Source of the DNA: Deltaproteobacteria bacterium
Lineage (GTDB): Bacteria; Desulfobacterota; Deferrimicrobia; Deferrimicrobiales; Deferrimicrobiaceae
Reading direction: 5' to 3'
Assembly: GCA_025357175.1 (NCBI GenBank)
Contig: JANXPS010000219.1
Span: 1-6,566, forward strand
Length of the DNA: 6,566 bases
This document shows, piece by piece, positions 1 through 5,096 of this stretch; within the stretch, counting starts at the first letter, position 1; the number at the start of each line of letters is the position of its first letter. The position numbers and the translations under genes were made by a program. The notes beneath the pieces were generated by a model, which saw only the letters and a program-made list of their open reading frames with translations, did no database searches and was not told where the DNA came from.

Positions 1-305
1 AGCGTCTCGGCCACGATCCGGTTGAGATCCGCCACCACGAGTTCCTTGGCGGCGGGCCGGGCGAACCTCAAGAACTCGGTGAGCAGGTCGTTCAGCCTCT
101 GCGTCACCTTCAGGTCGGCGCGCGCCAGCGTCAGCATTTCCTCGCGCCGCTCCCCCAGCGTATCGGGAAGCGCCTGGACCATCTCGGCCAGCAGCTGGCT
201 GTTGATGTATAGCGAGTTCAACGGATTGCGGATCTCGTGGGCAAGCCCGGACGCGACCGCACCGAGGTCGGCAAGACGCTTCCTTGTTCCGGTAGTGGCA
301 GGCAC
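1..305 (-). CDS. Histidine kinase, N-terminal part (HisKA domain), no sensor region, runs off left edge
   Basis: About 101 residues are visible; the ATP-binding domain lies beyond position 1. After a short start region (VPATTGTRKR) the protein goes directly into a HisKA dimerisation/phosphoacceptor helix, LADLGAVASGLAHEIRNPLN, with His23 as the predicted phosphorylated residue. The helical hairpin continues through LNDLLTEFLRFARP. This H-box style is that of NtrB/AtoS/ZraS-like kinases, which often pair with sigma-54 activators; the partner is not in the window. The start is well constrained: the frame is closed upstream by TGA at 348-350, and GTG at 303-305 is the only ATG, GTG or TTG between that stop and the HisKA helix. 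No PAS, GAF or membrane segment can therefore precede it unless the frame is broken. No good Shine-Dalgarno is seen; a TAGAAT box ends 7 nt upstream. It lies 10 nt after the exporter gene on the same strand. Family certain; sensor loss seen directly; role unknown. Confidence 0.88.
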   Translation of the reverse strand, partial: MPATTGTRKRLADLGAVASGLAHEIRNPLNSLYINSQLLAEMVQALPDTLGERREEMLTLARADLKVTQRLNDLLTEFLRFARPAAKELVVADLNRIVAET

Positions 306-310
306 AGCCC

Positions 311-323
311 TGATTCTACAACA
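311..323. repeat. 13-bp direct repeat, copy 1 (downstream flank of exporter gene)
   Basis: The minus strand reads TGTTGTAGAATCA, identical in all 13 bases to the copy at 939-951 and in the same orientation. The copies are 628 bp apart and bracket the exporter coding sequence. In each, exactly five bases separate the repeat from a start codon. It could be a duplicated promoter element, a recombination scar, or both. Confidence 0.8.
313..318 (-). promoter_or_regulatory. TAGAAT -10-like hexamer 7 nt before the kinase GTG
   Basis: On the minus strand the sequence reads TAGAAT, then CAGGGCT, then GTG. Seven nucleotides from a -10 hexamer to the start codon is the usual distance to a transcription start, so a transcript from here would be leaderless or nearly so. 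The first three bases of the hexamer are also the TAG stop codon of the upstream exporter gene. No convincing -35 element is visible at 16-18 bp. Calling it a promoter is inference, supported by the identical arrangement before the exporter gene. Confidence 0.45.
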
Positions 324-933
324 AGCCCAGCAACCCCGCCCCTTCCTTCAGCAGGAGCACGGCGAAAAGCGCGAGGGAACCGCCCAGAATACGCATCAGC
401 AGGACATATCCCTTCCCGGCGACCCGCATCCCCGACCGGCCGGCGATTGCCGCAAGGGCCAGTTTGGAGCCGACCAGGCAGGCATAAAAGGCCGTGACGA
501 AAGCGAGCGCGGAGGAAGGGCAGTCGGACCAGCCTTTCAGGATCATGGGCCCGCCGACCATCACCCAGAAGAGGTACGGGTACGGGCTCAGGATGTTGAC
601 GAGAAGCCCTTTCCGGATCGAATGCGCCTCGTCTTCCCCGATCGGCCCGTCGGGAGGGGCGGAACCGATGCTTTCGAACGCGAGATGGAACAGGAACAGC
701 GCCCCGGCGATGGAAACAACACCGAGCGCGGGCTTCAGATTGCGGAATCGGGTCAGCAGGAACACCGACGCCAGGATGAGCGGGAGGTCGCTCAGGAGCG
801 GAACGACCGCCACCTTCATCCCCTCACGGGCGCCGTGGCGGACCGATTGCGAGACGACAAGCGCGAAGAGTGGACCCGGCGACAAGCCGGCCGATAGCCC
901 CATCACGATTCCCGCGGAAAGAAAAATCACCAT
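316..933 (-). CDS. LysE/RhtB-family amino acid exporter (LysE family translocator)
   Basis: A 205-residue inner-membrane protein, the normal length for the LysE/RhtB family, whose members export amino acids or similar small metabolites; the substrate here cannot be told. It shows the N-terminal signature GLSPGPLFALVVSQSVRHG followed by a conserved Asp in LLSDLPLI. The mid-protein family motif appears as NILSPYPYLFW (the usual N-x-x-NP...FW type). Hydrophobic stretches at roughly residues 1-30, 42-62, 67-90, 113-135, 143-165 and 178-203 suggest about six membrane segments. ATG at 931-933 is chosen because the protein then starts at the first membrane helix; an in-frame ATG at 997-999 would add 22 polar residues across the promoter region. 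No Shine-Dalgarno precedes the ATG. It is divergent from the HAMP kinase and co-directional with the sensorless kinase, possibly as an operon. Exporters beside sensors often answer to them, but that is inference. Confidence 0.88.
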   Translation of the reverse strand: MVIFLSAGIVMGLSAGLSPGPLFALVVSQSVRHGAREGMKVAVVPLLSDLPLILASVFLLTRFRNLKPALGVVSIAGALFLFHLAFESIGSAPPDGPIGEDEAHSIRKGLLVNILSPYPYLFWVMVGGPMILKGWSDCPSSALAFVTAFYACLVGSKLALAAIAGRSGMRVAGKGYVLLMRILGGSLALFAVLLLKEGAGLLGLL

Positions 934-938
934 GCCGA

Positions 939-951
939 TGATTCTACAACA
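939..951. repeat. 13-bp direct repeat, copy 2 (upstream flank of exporter gene)
   Basis: An exact match to 311-323, same orientation, ending 5 nt before the exporter ATG on the minus strand. Sequence identity does not clearly extend past the 13 bases on either side. Confidence 0.8.
941..946 (-). promoter_or_regulatory. TAGAAT -10-like hexamer 7 nt before the exporter ATG
   Basis: The minus strand reads TAGAAT, CATCGGC, ATG. The spacing to the start codon is the same as for the kinase box at 313-318. There is no purine-rich ribosome-binding sequence between box and ATG, which fits leaderless initiation. No clear -35 is seen in the 20 bp upstream, which are rich in C and G. Confidence 0.5.
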
Positions 952-985
952 GCCTGGGGGGCGACGATCGGCCTCCGGCCCCGTG

Positions 986-994
986 TGGTAAATT
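986..994 (+). promoter_or_regulatory. Extended -10 promoter candidate (TGGTAAATT) for the HAMP kinase
   Basis: TGG followed by TAAATT matches the TGn-extended -10 pattern, which reduces the need for a -35 element; none is obvious near 966-971. The expected transcription start is around 1001, just before the GGGGGAG ribosome-binding sequence. The element lies inside the longest possible reading frame of the kinase (GTG at 985), which argues against that start. Confidence 0.4.
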
Positions 995-1001
995 GGCATT
1001 C

Positions 1002-1008
1002 GGGGGAG
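1002..1008 (+). promoter_or_regulatory. Shine-Dalgarno GGGGGAG supporting TTG start at 1012
   Basis: A purine-rich GGGGGAG ends 3 nt before TTG at 1012-1014. The spacing is short but usable, and no comparable sequence precedes GTG 985. It decides between the two starts in favour of 1012; GTG at 1042 remains possible. Confidence 0.45.
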
Positions 1009-1011
1009 CGA

Positions 1012-2358
1012 TTGCGCAACGCATTTTCCATTCGCCGGAACGTGTCGGCCAAGATCATGCTGGCCACGCTGGCGGCCGTGATGACCGTCATGTCGCTGTC
1101 CGAGCTGGGGATCTTCTACGCCGAACGGGCCGAACGGGGCCGGGAGATCGAGACACGCGCCCGGATCGCCGCAACACGCCTGGCCTACAACCTGGCCGAC
1201 CCCCTTTCCCGGATGAACGGTCCCGCCATCCGGGAAACGATCTCGAACGAGATGACGAACCACGAGGTTCTCGCCATCCTCCTGGACGGGGAGGACGGGA
1301 AGCGGGTCGCTTCCGCGAACGAGACGGTTCTCGCATCGGCCCGACTGAAAACGGACTATCCGGTCGTTCGGGACGACAGGCGGATCGGAACCGTGCACCT
1401 CTATTTCTCGGACATCGAACTGCGGAAGGAGATGCGCCGCCGTGCGATCGAAGCGGTCAACCATACGATCCTTTTGTCGGTCGTTTTTTCCTGCGTTCTC
1501 TTTCTCTGCCTGCGCCGGATCATCATCCGTCCGCTGAAAACGCTCGAAGCCTCGGTCTTCCAGGTTTCCCGCGGCGACTTCACCGGCTCCGTCCCCGTTT
1601 CCTCCGGAGATGAAGTCGGGAGGTTGGGCGACTCGTTCAACCGCATGGTCGCGCAGCTCCAGCGGCTTTACGCCGACGTGCGCGAACGTGAAGAAAGGCT
1701 TCGGAGCCTTTCCGGGTGGCAACAGGAAATGATCGAGGAGGAACGAAAAAGGATCGCACGGGAGATCCACGACGACCTGAGCCAGCAACTGACCGCCCTT
1801 CGGCTCGACCTGCACTGGATCGACCGCCGGCTCCTCCCGGAACAGTCCGAGATCGCCGGCAGGGTGAAATCGATGATTACGGATGTGGACAAGACACACG
1901 ATACCGTCGAGCACATCATCCGGGAATTGCGACCTCAGATTCTCGACGACCTTGGGCTCGTTCCCGCGGTCGAATGGCTCGCGCGCGAGTTCGGGGAGCG
2001 CTCGGGCGTCCCGGTCGACCTCGTCTGCGGCCCGGAATCGATCCCGGTTACGCCGGAGCAGGCCACGGCCCTGTTCCGAATCGCCCAGGAAGCGCTGACG
2101 AACGTGGCGAGACACGCCGGGGCCGGACTCGTCCGGATTCGCATCCGGAACAGGTTTCGACATCTCCGGTTGGAAATCGGCGACGACGGGAAGGGATTCG
2201 ACCCGAAGGGGAGGGCAGGAAACATGTCTCACGGCCTCATGGGGATCGGCGAACGGGTCCGGCTCGGCGGGGGGCGGCTGCGGATCCGCAGCGCTCCGGG
2301 ATCCGGAACGACCGTTTCGGTCCTGCTGCCCACGCAATCGTCGGGAGAAAACCGATGA
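1012..2358 (+). CDS. Membrane sensor histidine kinase, HAMP + HisKA_3 + HATPase (NarX/UhpB-like)
   Basis: 448 residues from TTG 1012 (457 if GTG 985 is used). TM1 is at about residues 15-36 and TM2 at 153-167. Between them is a periplasmic sensor of roughly 115 residues containing NLADPLSRMNGPAIRE and ILLDGEDGKRVAS, a pattern like PAS/Cache-fold or CHASE8-type sensors; the ligand is unknown. A full HAMP linker follows (RPLKTLEASV, then VSRGDFTG and SGDEVGRLGDSFNRMV). The HisKA_3 helix reads EEERKRIAREIHDDLSQQL, with His253 as phosphoacceptor. The ATPase domain shows the N-box AQEALTNVARHAG (Asn364), G1 as GDDGKGFDP (Asp391/392) and G2 as GLMGIGERVRLGGG; all catalytic elements look intact. HisKA_3 kinases normally phosphorylate NarL/FixJ-type regulators, and one starts inside this gene's last codons (ATGA overlap, 2355-2358), so the two are almost certainly a cognate pair made by translational coupling. 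Confidence 0.93.
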   Translation: MRNAFSIRRNVSAKIMLATLAAVMTVMSLSELGIFYAERAERGREIETRARIAATRLAYNLADPLSRMNGPAIRETISNEMTNHEVLAILLDGEDGKRVASANETVLASARLKTDYPVVRDDRRIGTVHLYFSDIELRKEMRRRAIEAVNHTILLSVVFSCVLFLCLRRIIIRPLKTLEASVFQVSRGDFTGSVPVSSGDEVGRLGDSFNRMVAQLQRLYADVREREERLRSLSGWQQEMIEEERKRIAREIHDDLSQQLTALRLDLHWIDRRLLPEQSEIAGRVKSMITDVDKTHDTVEHIIRELRPQILDDLGLVPAVEWLAREFGERSGVPVDLVCGPESIPVTPEQATALFRIAQEALTNVARHAGAGLVRIRIRNRFRHLRLEIGDDGKGFDPKGRAGNMSHGLMGIGERVRLGGGRLRIRSAPGSGTTVSVLLPTQSSGENR

Positions 2359-2981
2359 TCCGCCTGGCCATCGTCGACGACCACCCCATCGTCCGGGCCG
2401 GGCTGCGCCAGGCGCTCTCCGATACGGGCGACTTCGAGGTCATCGGAGATGCGTCCGATGACTCGGAATTGGCATCGCTGCTCGAGAATACGACGTGCGA
2501 TGTCCTCCTGCTGGACATCGCCCTGCCGGGGAAAAGCGGACTCGAGATCCTGGCGTGGCTCAGGCTCACCCACCCGGAGATCGCCGTGATCGTCCTCAGC
2601 ACCCACAACGAAACGCTATACGCCGTGCGGGCCCTCAAGGGGGGCGCCTCGGGATATCTGACCAAGCTTTCCCCGCCCGAGGAACTGGCCGAGGCGATCC
2701 GCGTCGTCGCCTGCGGAAGAAAATACCTGACGCCCGTGCTTGCCGAGCAGGTGGCCCATCTGATCGCCGGAAATCCGGAAGCGTTGCCGCACGAAGCGCT
2801 GTCCGAGCGGGAAATCGAGGTACTGCGGATGATATGCCGGGGGGCCAAGCCGCAGGAGATCGCGGACACGCTTGCGCTGAGCGTGAAGACGGTCGGAACC
2901 TACCGCGACCGGCTTCTGCGGAAGATGAACATGGGCAGCAACGCCGAACTGGTCCGGTACGCCGCGAAGCACGGCCTCTAA
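2355..2981 (+). CDS. NarL/FixJ-family response regulator (receiver + LuxR-type HTH)
   Basis: 208 residues, the standard size for the family. The receiver domain (about 1-118) has the acidic pair Asp8-Asp9, phosphoacceptor Asp54 in LLLDIALPGKSG, Ser82 in VLSTH and Lys104 in GYLTK. After a linker, a LuxR-type helix-turn-helix occupies about 149-208: LSEREIEVLRMICRG, then EIADTLALSVKTVGTYRDRL, where the recognition helix lies. All phosphorylation residues are present, so it should be a phosphorylation-controlled DNA-binding regulator driven by the overlapping kinase. The ATG at 2355 sits in the ATGA overlap with the kinase stop; GGGAG about 7 nt upstream is its ribosome-binding site. A perfect inverted repeat 16 bp after its stop, before the chemoreceptor gene, is its likeliest nearby target. 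NarL-type assignment is firm; the regulon is inferred. Confidence 0.95.
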   Translation: MIRLAIVDDHPIVRAGLRQALSDTGDFEVIGDASDDSELASLLENTTCDVLLLDIALPGKSGLEILAWLRLTHPEIAVIVLSTHNETLYAVRALKGGASGYLTKLSPPEELAEAIRVVACGRKYLTPVLAEQVAHLIAGNPEALPHEALSEREIEVLRMICRGAKPQEIADTLALSVKTVGTYRDRLLRKMNMGSNAELVRYAAKHGL

Positions 2982-2996
2982 TCCCCGATTTCGTCC

Positions 2997-3013
2997 GTAG
3001 GGAATCTCCCTAC
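2997..3013. promoter_or_regulatory. Perfect 7-3-7 inverted repeat, candidate response-regulator operator
   Basis: GTAGGGA-ATC-TCCCTAC is a perfect 7-bp dyad with a 3-bp centre in the gap between the regulator and chemoreceptor genes. Its TAGGG-N5-CCCTA core resembles sites of NarL-family regulators, for example the NreC motif I recall as T(A/T)GGG-N4-CCC(A/T)A, though the spacer differs by one. It has no following T-run, so an intrinsic terminator is less likely. It lies about 40-60 bp upstream of the candidate chemoreceptor -10, a suitable place for activation. Confidence 0.5.
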
Positions 3014-3035
3014 CCGCATTTCCCCCATCCACCTC

Positions 3036-3063
3036 TATTCTCCGCCCCCCCCCTTTCCGATAA
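3036..3063 (+). promoter_or_regulatory. Possible sigma-28 (FliA)-type promoter for the chemoreceptor gene
   Basis: TCCGATAA at 3056-3063 matches seven of eight bases of the FliA -10 consensus GCCGATAA. The upstream element would be TATT at 3036-3039, a poor match to TAAA and 16 bp away instead of about 15. Chemoreceptor genes are classic FliA targets, which raises the prior. The -10 half is good, the -35 half weak. The predicted transcription start is near 3070, giving a leader of about 50 nt. Confidence 0.35.
3045..3053. repeat. C9 mononucleotide tract in the promoter spacer
   Basis: Nine consecutive C lie 3 bp upstream of the candidate -10 and inside the spacer of the proposed chemoreceptor promoter. 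Runs of this length in spacers can vary by slipped-strand mispairing and change promoter strength in other bacteria. Variation is not shown here; only the tract is seen. Confidence 0.6.
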
Positions 3064-3070
3064 CTGTACT

Positions 3071-3117
3071 GTGGCCCCCGGATTCCCGGCCACGACCAAT
3101 CGTCAAGGAAGGGCCAC
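3071..3117 (+). other. Leader with two alternative stem-loops sharing GTGGCC
   Basis: GTGGCC at 3071-3076 can pair with GGCCAC at 3088-3093 (6 bp, 11-nt loop). Extended by one base to GTGGCCC, it can instead pair with GGGCCAC at 3111-3117 (7 bp). The second pairing would occupy the end of the Shine-Dalgarno (GGAAGGG, 3107-3113) and the bases before the ATG. The pairings exclude each other. Any regulatory role is speculation. Confidence 0.25.
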
Positions 3118-3118
3118 C

Positions 3119-4714
3119 ATGCTCAAGCATTTCTCTCTTGCCACCCGGATCATGTTCCTCGGTGTAGCAGTCACCGTCTGCTTCCTGCTGCTGCTGGGTT
3201 GGATGTACCCCAAGATCAAGGGCAACATGATGGAGGCGAAGATCACCAAGACGCGCGAGATCGTCCAGGCGGCTTCGGGCACGGTCGACTTCTACGTGAA
3301 GCAGGCTGCGTCGAATGCGTTGCCGGAGGCCGCGGCGAAATCCATGGCGCTGGATGCGCTCCGGAACATGAAGTATGGGCCGACCGGGAAAGACTACCTC
3401 TGGGTCAACGACCTGAACACCGTCGTCCTGATGCACCCGGCGGCGAGCATGGTCGGAAAGAGCCAGGCCGATCTTCAGGACGTGAACGGGAAGCACATAT
3501 TCCGCGAGTTCGTCGAGGTCGTCCGCAAGTCCGGCGAGGGCACGGTCGACTATCACTGGAAAAAGCCGAACGAGGATTCGCCGAGTCCCAAGGTTTCCTA
3601 CGTCAAGCTGATCCCCCAGTGGGGCTGGGTCATCGGAACGGGCATCTATGTCGACGATGTCGAGCGTGAAGCGCATCGATTCTTCGGCATCATCTACGGC
3701 GCGTCGGGGATCATTCTCGTCGGCGCCCTCTTCCTGTCCTGGTTCATGTCGAAAACCATTTCCCGCCCGATCGACCGGGTGATCGTGACGCTCAACGAAT
3801 CGGCGGCGCAGATATCGTCCGCATCCGAGGAGGTCGCGACGAGTTCCCAATCGCTAGCGGAAGGCGCCTCCGAGCAGGCGGCGGCGCTCGAGGAAACCGC
3901 GGCGGCCGTCGAGGAAATCTCGGCGATGACCCGCCAGAACAGCGACAACGCCGGGATGGCCAAGGGGCTCTCCGACAACACCGGCGTCTCGGTCGAAAAG
4001 GCGAACGCTTCAATGGAACAGCTCGTCGGGCAGATGAAGGAAATTTCATCGATGGGGGAGGATATCGGCAAGATCATCAAGACGATCGACGAGATCGCCT
4101 TCCAGACCAACCTCCTGGCGCTGAACGCGGCGGTCGAGGCTGCGCGGGCCGGGGAGGCGGGCGCAGGTTTCGCGGTCGTCGCCGACGAGGTCCGCAACCT
4201 GGCGCAACGCGCAGCCGGCGCGGCGAGGAACACCTCCGACCTCATCGAGCAGACGATCCAGCGGATCAAGGACGGCACCGTGCTGGTCCGAAAGACCGAG
4301 TCCGACTTCACCGAGGTCACCCTTTCCGTGCGAAAGGTCACGGGGCTCGCAGCCGAGGTCGCGGCGGCGTCGGCGGAGCAATCGCGCGGGATTACCGAGG
4401 TGAGCAGCGCCGTTTCCGAGATGGACAAGACCACGCAGTCGAACGCGGCCAGCGCCGAGGAGATCGCGGCCTCGTCGGAGGAGATGAACAGCCAGGCGAT
4501 CAACCTGCAGGAAATCGTCCATTCCCTGGAACTCATGATGAAGGGGGAGCGAAACCACCCGCCCGTCTTCGTCGCGAAGCCGCGCAAAAAGGAGACTCGC
4601 GAGCGGACTTCCCCCCCCTCGAGCCATCGGGCCGGTTCCGTCCGAAGCCTGCCCCCCTCCCGTTTCCCGGCGGAACCCCATCCGTTGGATCACGCTGCGA
4701 TGAACGCGTTCTGA
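3119..4714 (+). CDS. Methyl-accepting chemotaxis protein with periplasmic Cache domain
   Basis: 531 residues. TM1 is at about 10-30; a single Cache-type sensor fills about 33-185, with DYLWVNDLN (92 onward), a Gly-rich GEGTVDYHW and WGWVIGTGIYVDD (168 onward), all typical of the sCache_2 family. TM2 is at about 188-210. Related domains often bind small carboxylates, but no ligand can be assigned. After ISRPIDRVI the protein enters the signalling coiled coil without the GDL...DEIG half of a HAMP domain. The conserved hairpin tip IAFQTNLLALNAAVEAARAG begins at about residue 326 and contacts CheA/CheW. Glu/Gln/Ala-rich methylation-type helices flank it. The last 53 residues are a basic, Pro/Ser-rich tail with no CheR-binding NWETF-like pentapeptide. 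The ATG at 3119 has a good GGAAGGG site; the frame is open upstream, but that part overlaps the regulator gene. The receiver-only gene starts 16 nt after the stop, so they are probably co-transcribed. Confidence 0.95.
   Translation: MLKHFSLATRIMFLGVAVTVCFLLLLGWMYPKIKGNMMEAKITKTREIVQAASGTVDFYVKQAASNALPEAAAKSMALDALRNMKYGPTGKDYLWVNDLNTVVLMHPAASMVGKSQADLQDVNGKHIFREFVEVVRKSGEGTVDYHWKKPNEDSPSPKVSYVKLIPQWGWVIGTGIYVDDVEREAHRFFGIIYGASGIILVGALFLSWFMSKTISRPIDRVIVTLNESAAQISSASEEVATSSQSLAEGASEQAAALEETAAAVEEISAMTRQNSDNAGMAKGLSDNTGVSVEKANASMEQLVGQMKEISSMGEDIGKIIKTIDEIAFQTNLLALNAAVEAARAGEAGAGFAVVADEVRNLAQRAAGAARNTSDLIEQTIQRIKDGTVLVRKTESDFTEVTLSVRKVTGLAAEVAAASAEQSRGITEVSSAVSEMDKTTQSNAASAEEIAASSEEMNSQAINLQEIVHSLELMMKGERNHPPVFVAKPRKKETRERTSPPSSHRAGSVRSLPPSRFPAEPHPLDHAAMNAF
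4611..4618. repeat. C8 tract inside the chemoreceptor tail
   Basis: Eight consecutive C encode part of Ser-Pro-Pro in the C-terminal tail. In the frame of one added C, translation would run on to TGA at 4732-4734, overlapping the next gene's ATG as ATGA. With one C lost it would stop at 4701-4703. Either change would replace the last 30 or so residues and leave the signalling hairpin intact. Confidence 0.6.
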
Positions 4715-4730
4715 CGAACCGGAGCAAACG

Positions 4731-5096
4731 ATGACCCGCCTCATCATCGTCGACGACCAACCGCTCGTTCGGGAGATCGTTCGCGAGATTCTTCGCGATG
4801 CGCCCGAAATCGTGGTGGTCGGCGAGGCGGGAGACGGGGAGGAAATGATGGCGGTGCTGGCGAGGCAGGCATGCGACCTGCTGCTGCTCGACATCTCCCT
4901 CCCGGGCAGGAGCGGCTTCGAGCTGCTGAGATTCCTTCGGGCAAATCTCCCGGGGATGCCGGTGCTGATGCTCAGCACCCATTCAGACGATCATTACATC
5001 ACCCGGGCGCTGACGGAGGGGGCGGCAGGCTACCTCCAGAAACGGCATGCGGCCGATCGGCTGGTCGACACGATCCGGAACATCGCCGGGGAATAG
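4731..5096 (+). CDS. Stand-alone receiver protein, NarL-type receiver without output domain
   Basis: 121 residues, only a receiver domain. The phosphorylation residues are intact: Asp8-Asp9, Asp54 in LLLDISLPGRSG, Ser82 in MLSTH, Lys104 in GYLQK. By eye it is about half identical, without gaps, to the first 104 residues of the NarL-type regulator at 2355, sharing LDI.LPG.SG and LSTH, and is less like CheY. It stops where the linker to the HTH begins in that regulator, so it looks like a receiver copy that never had or has lost its output domain. GGAG at 4721-4724, 6 nt before the ATG, is its ribosome-binding site. It follows the chemoreceptor by 16 nt. It could compete for phosphate from the neighbouring kinase, act as a phosphate sink, or serve as a chemotaxis-linked output; the sequence cannot decide. 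Confidence 0.9.
   Translation: MTRLIIVDDQPLVREIVREILRDAPEIVVVGEAGDGEEMMAVLARQACDLLLLDISLPGRSGFELLRFLRANLPGMPVLMLSTHSDDHYITRALTEGAAGYLQKRHAADRLVDTIRNIAGE

Noticed and set aside
22..897. Plus-strand open frame opposite the left-hand kinase and exporter
   Set aside because: No recognisable domain and biased composition; both genes beneath it on the minus strand have clear family motifs.
934..2337. A long minus-strand open frame continuing upstream of the exporter gene, opposite the HAMP kinase
   Set aside because: Its translation is low-complexity and rich in Arg, Asp and Pro with no recognisable domain; it is the usual antisense shadow of a GC-rich coding gene. Only its last 205 residues form the exporter.
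2997..3013. Reading the GTAGGGA/TCCCTAC dyad as an intrinsic terminator of the regulator gene
   Set aside because: The stem is only 7 bp with a 3-nt loop and no T-run follows; an operator is the better explanation.
2495..3118. Upstream in-frame extension of the chemoreceptor reading frame
   Set aside because: It overlaps the well-supported NarL-type regulator, gives no membrane or sensor sequence, and the ATG at 3119 has a strong ribosome-binding site directly before TM1.
4611..4731. An MCP-receiver fusion produced by slippage at the C8 tract
   Set aside because: The frame of the receiver (one C lost) hits TGA at 4701-4703 before reaching the receiver ATG, so no fusion is possible; the other frame stops at 4732-4734.
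4046..4978. Long minus-strand open frame across the MCP tail and receiver gene
   Set aside because: The translation is Arg- and Leu-rich without any family motif, opposite two clearly coding genes.
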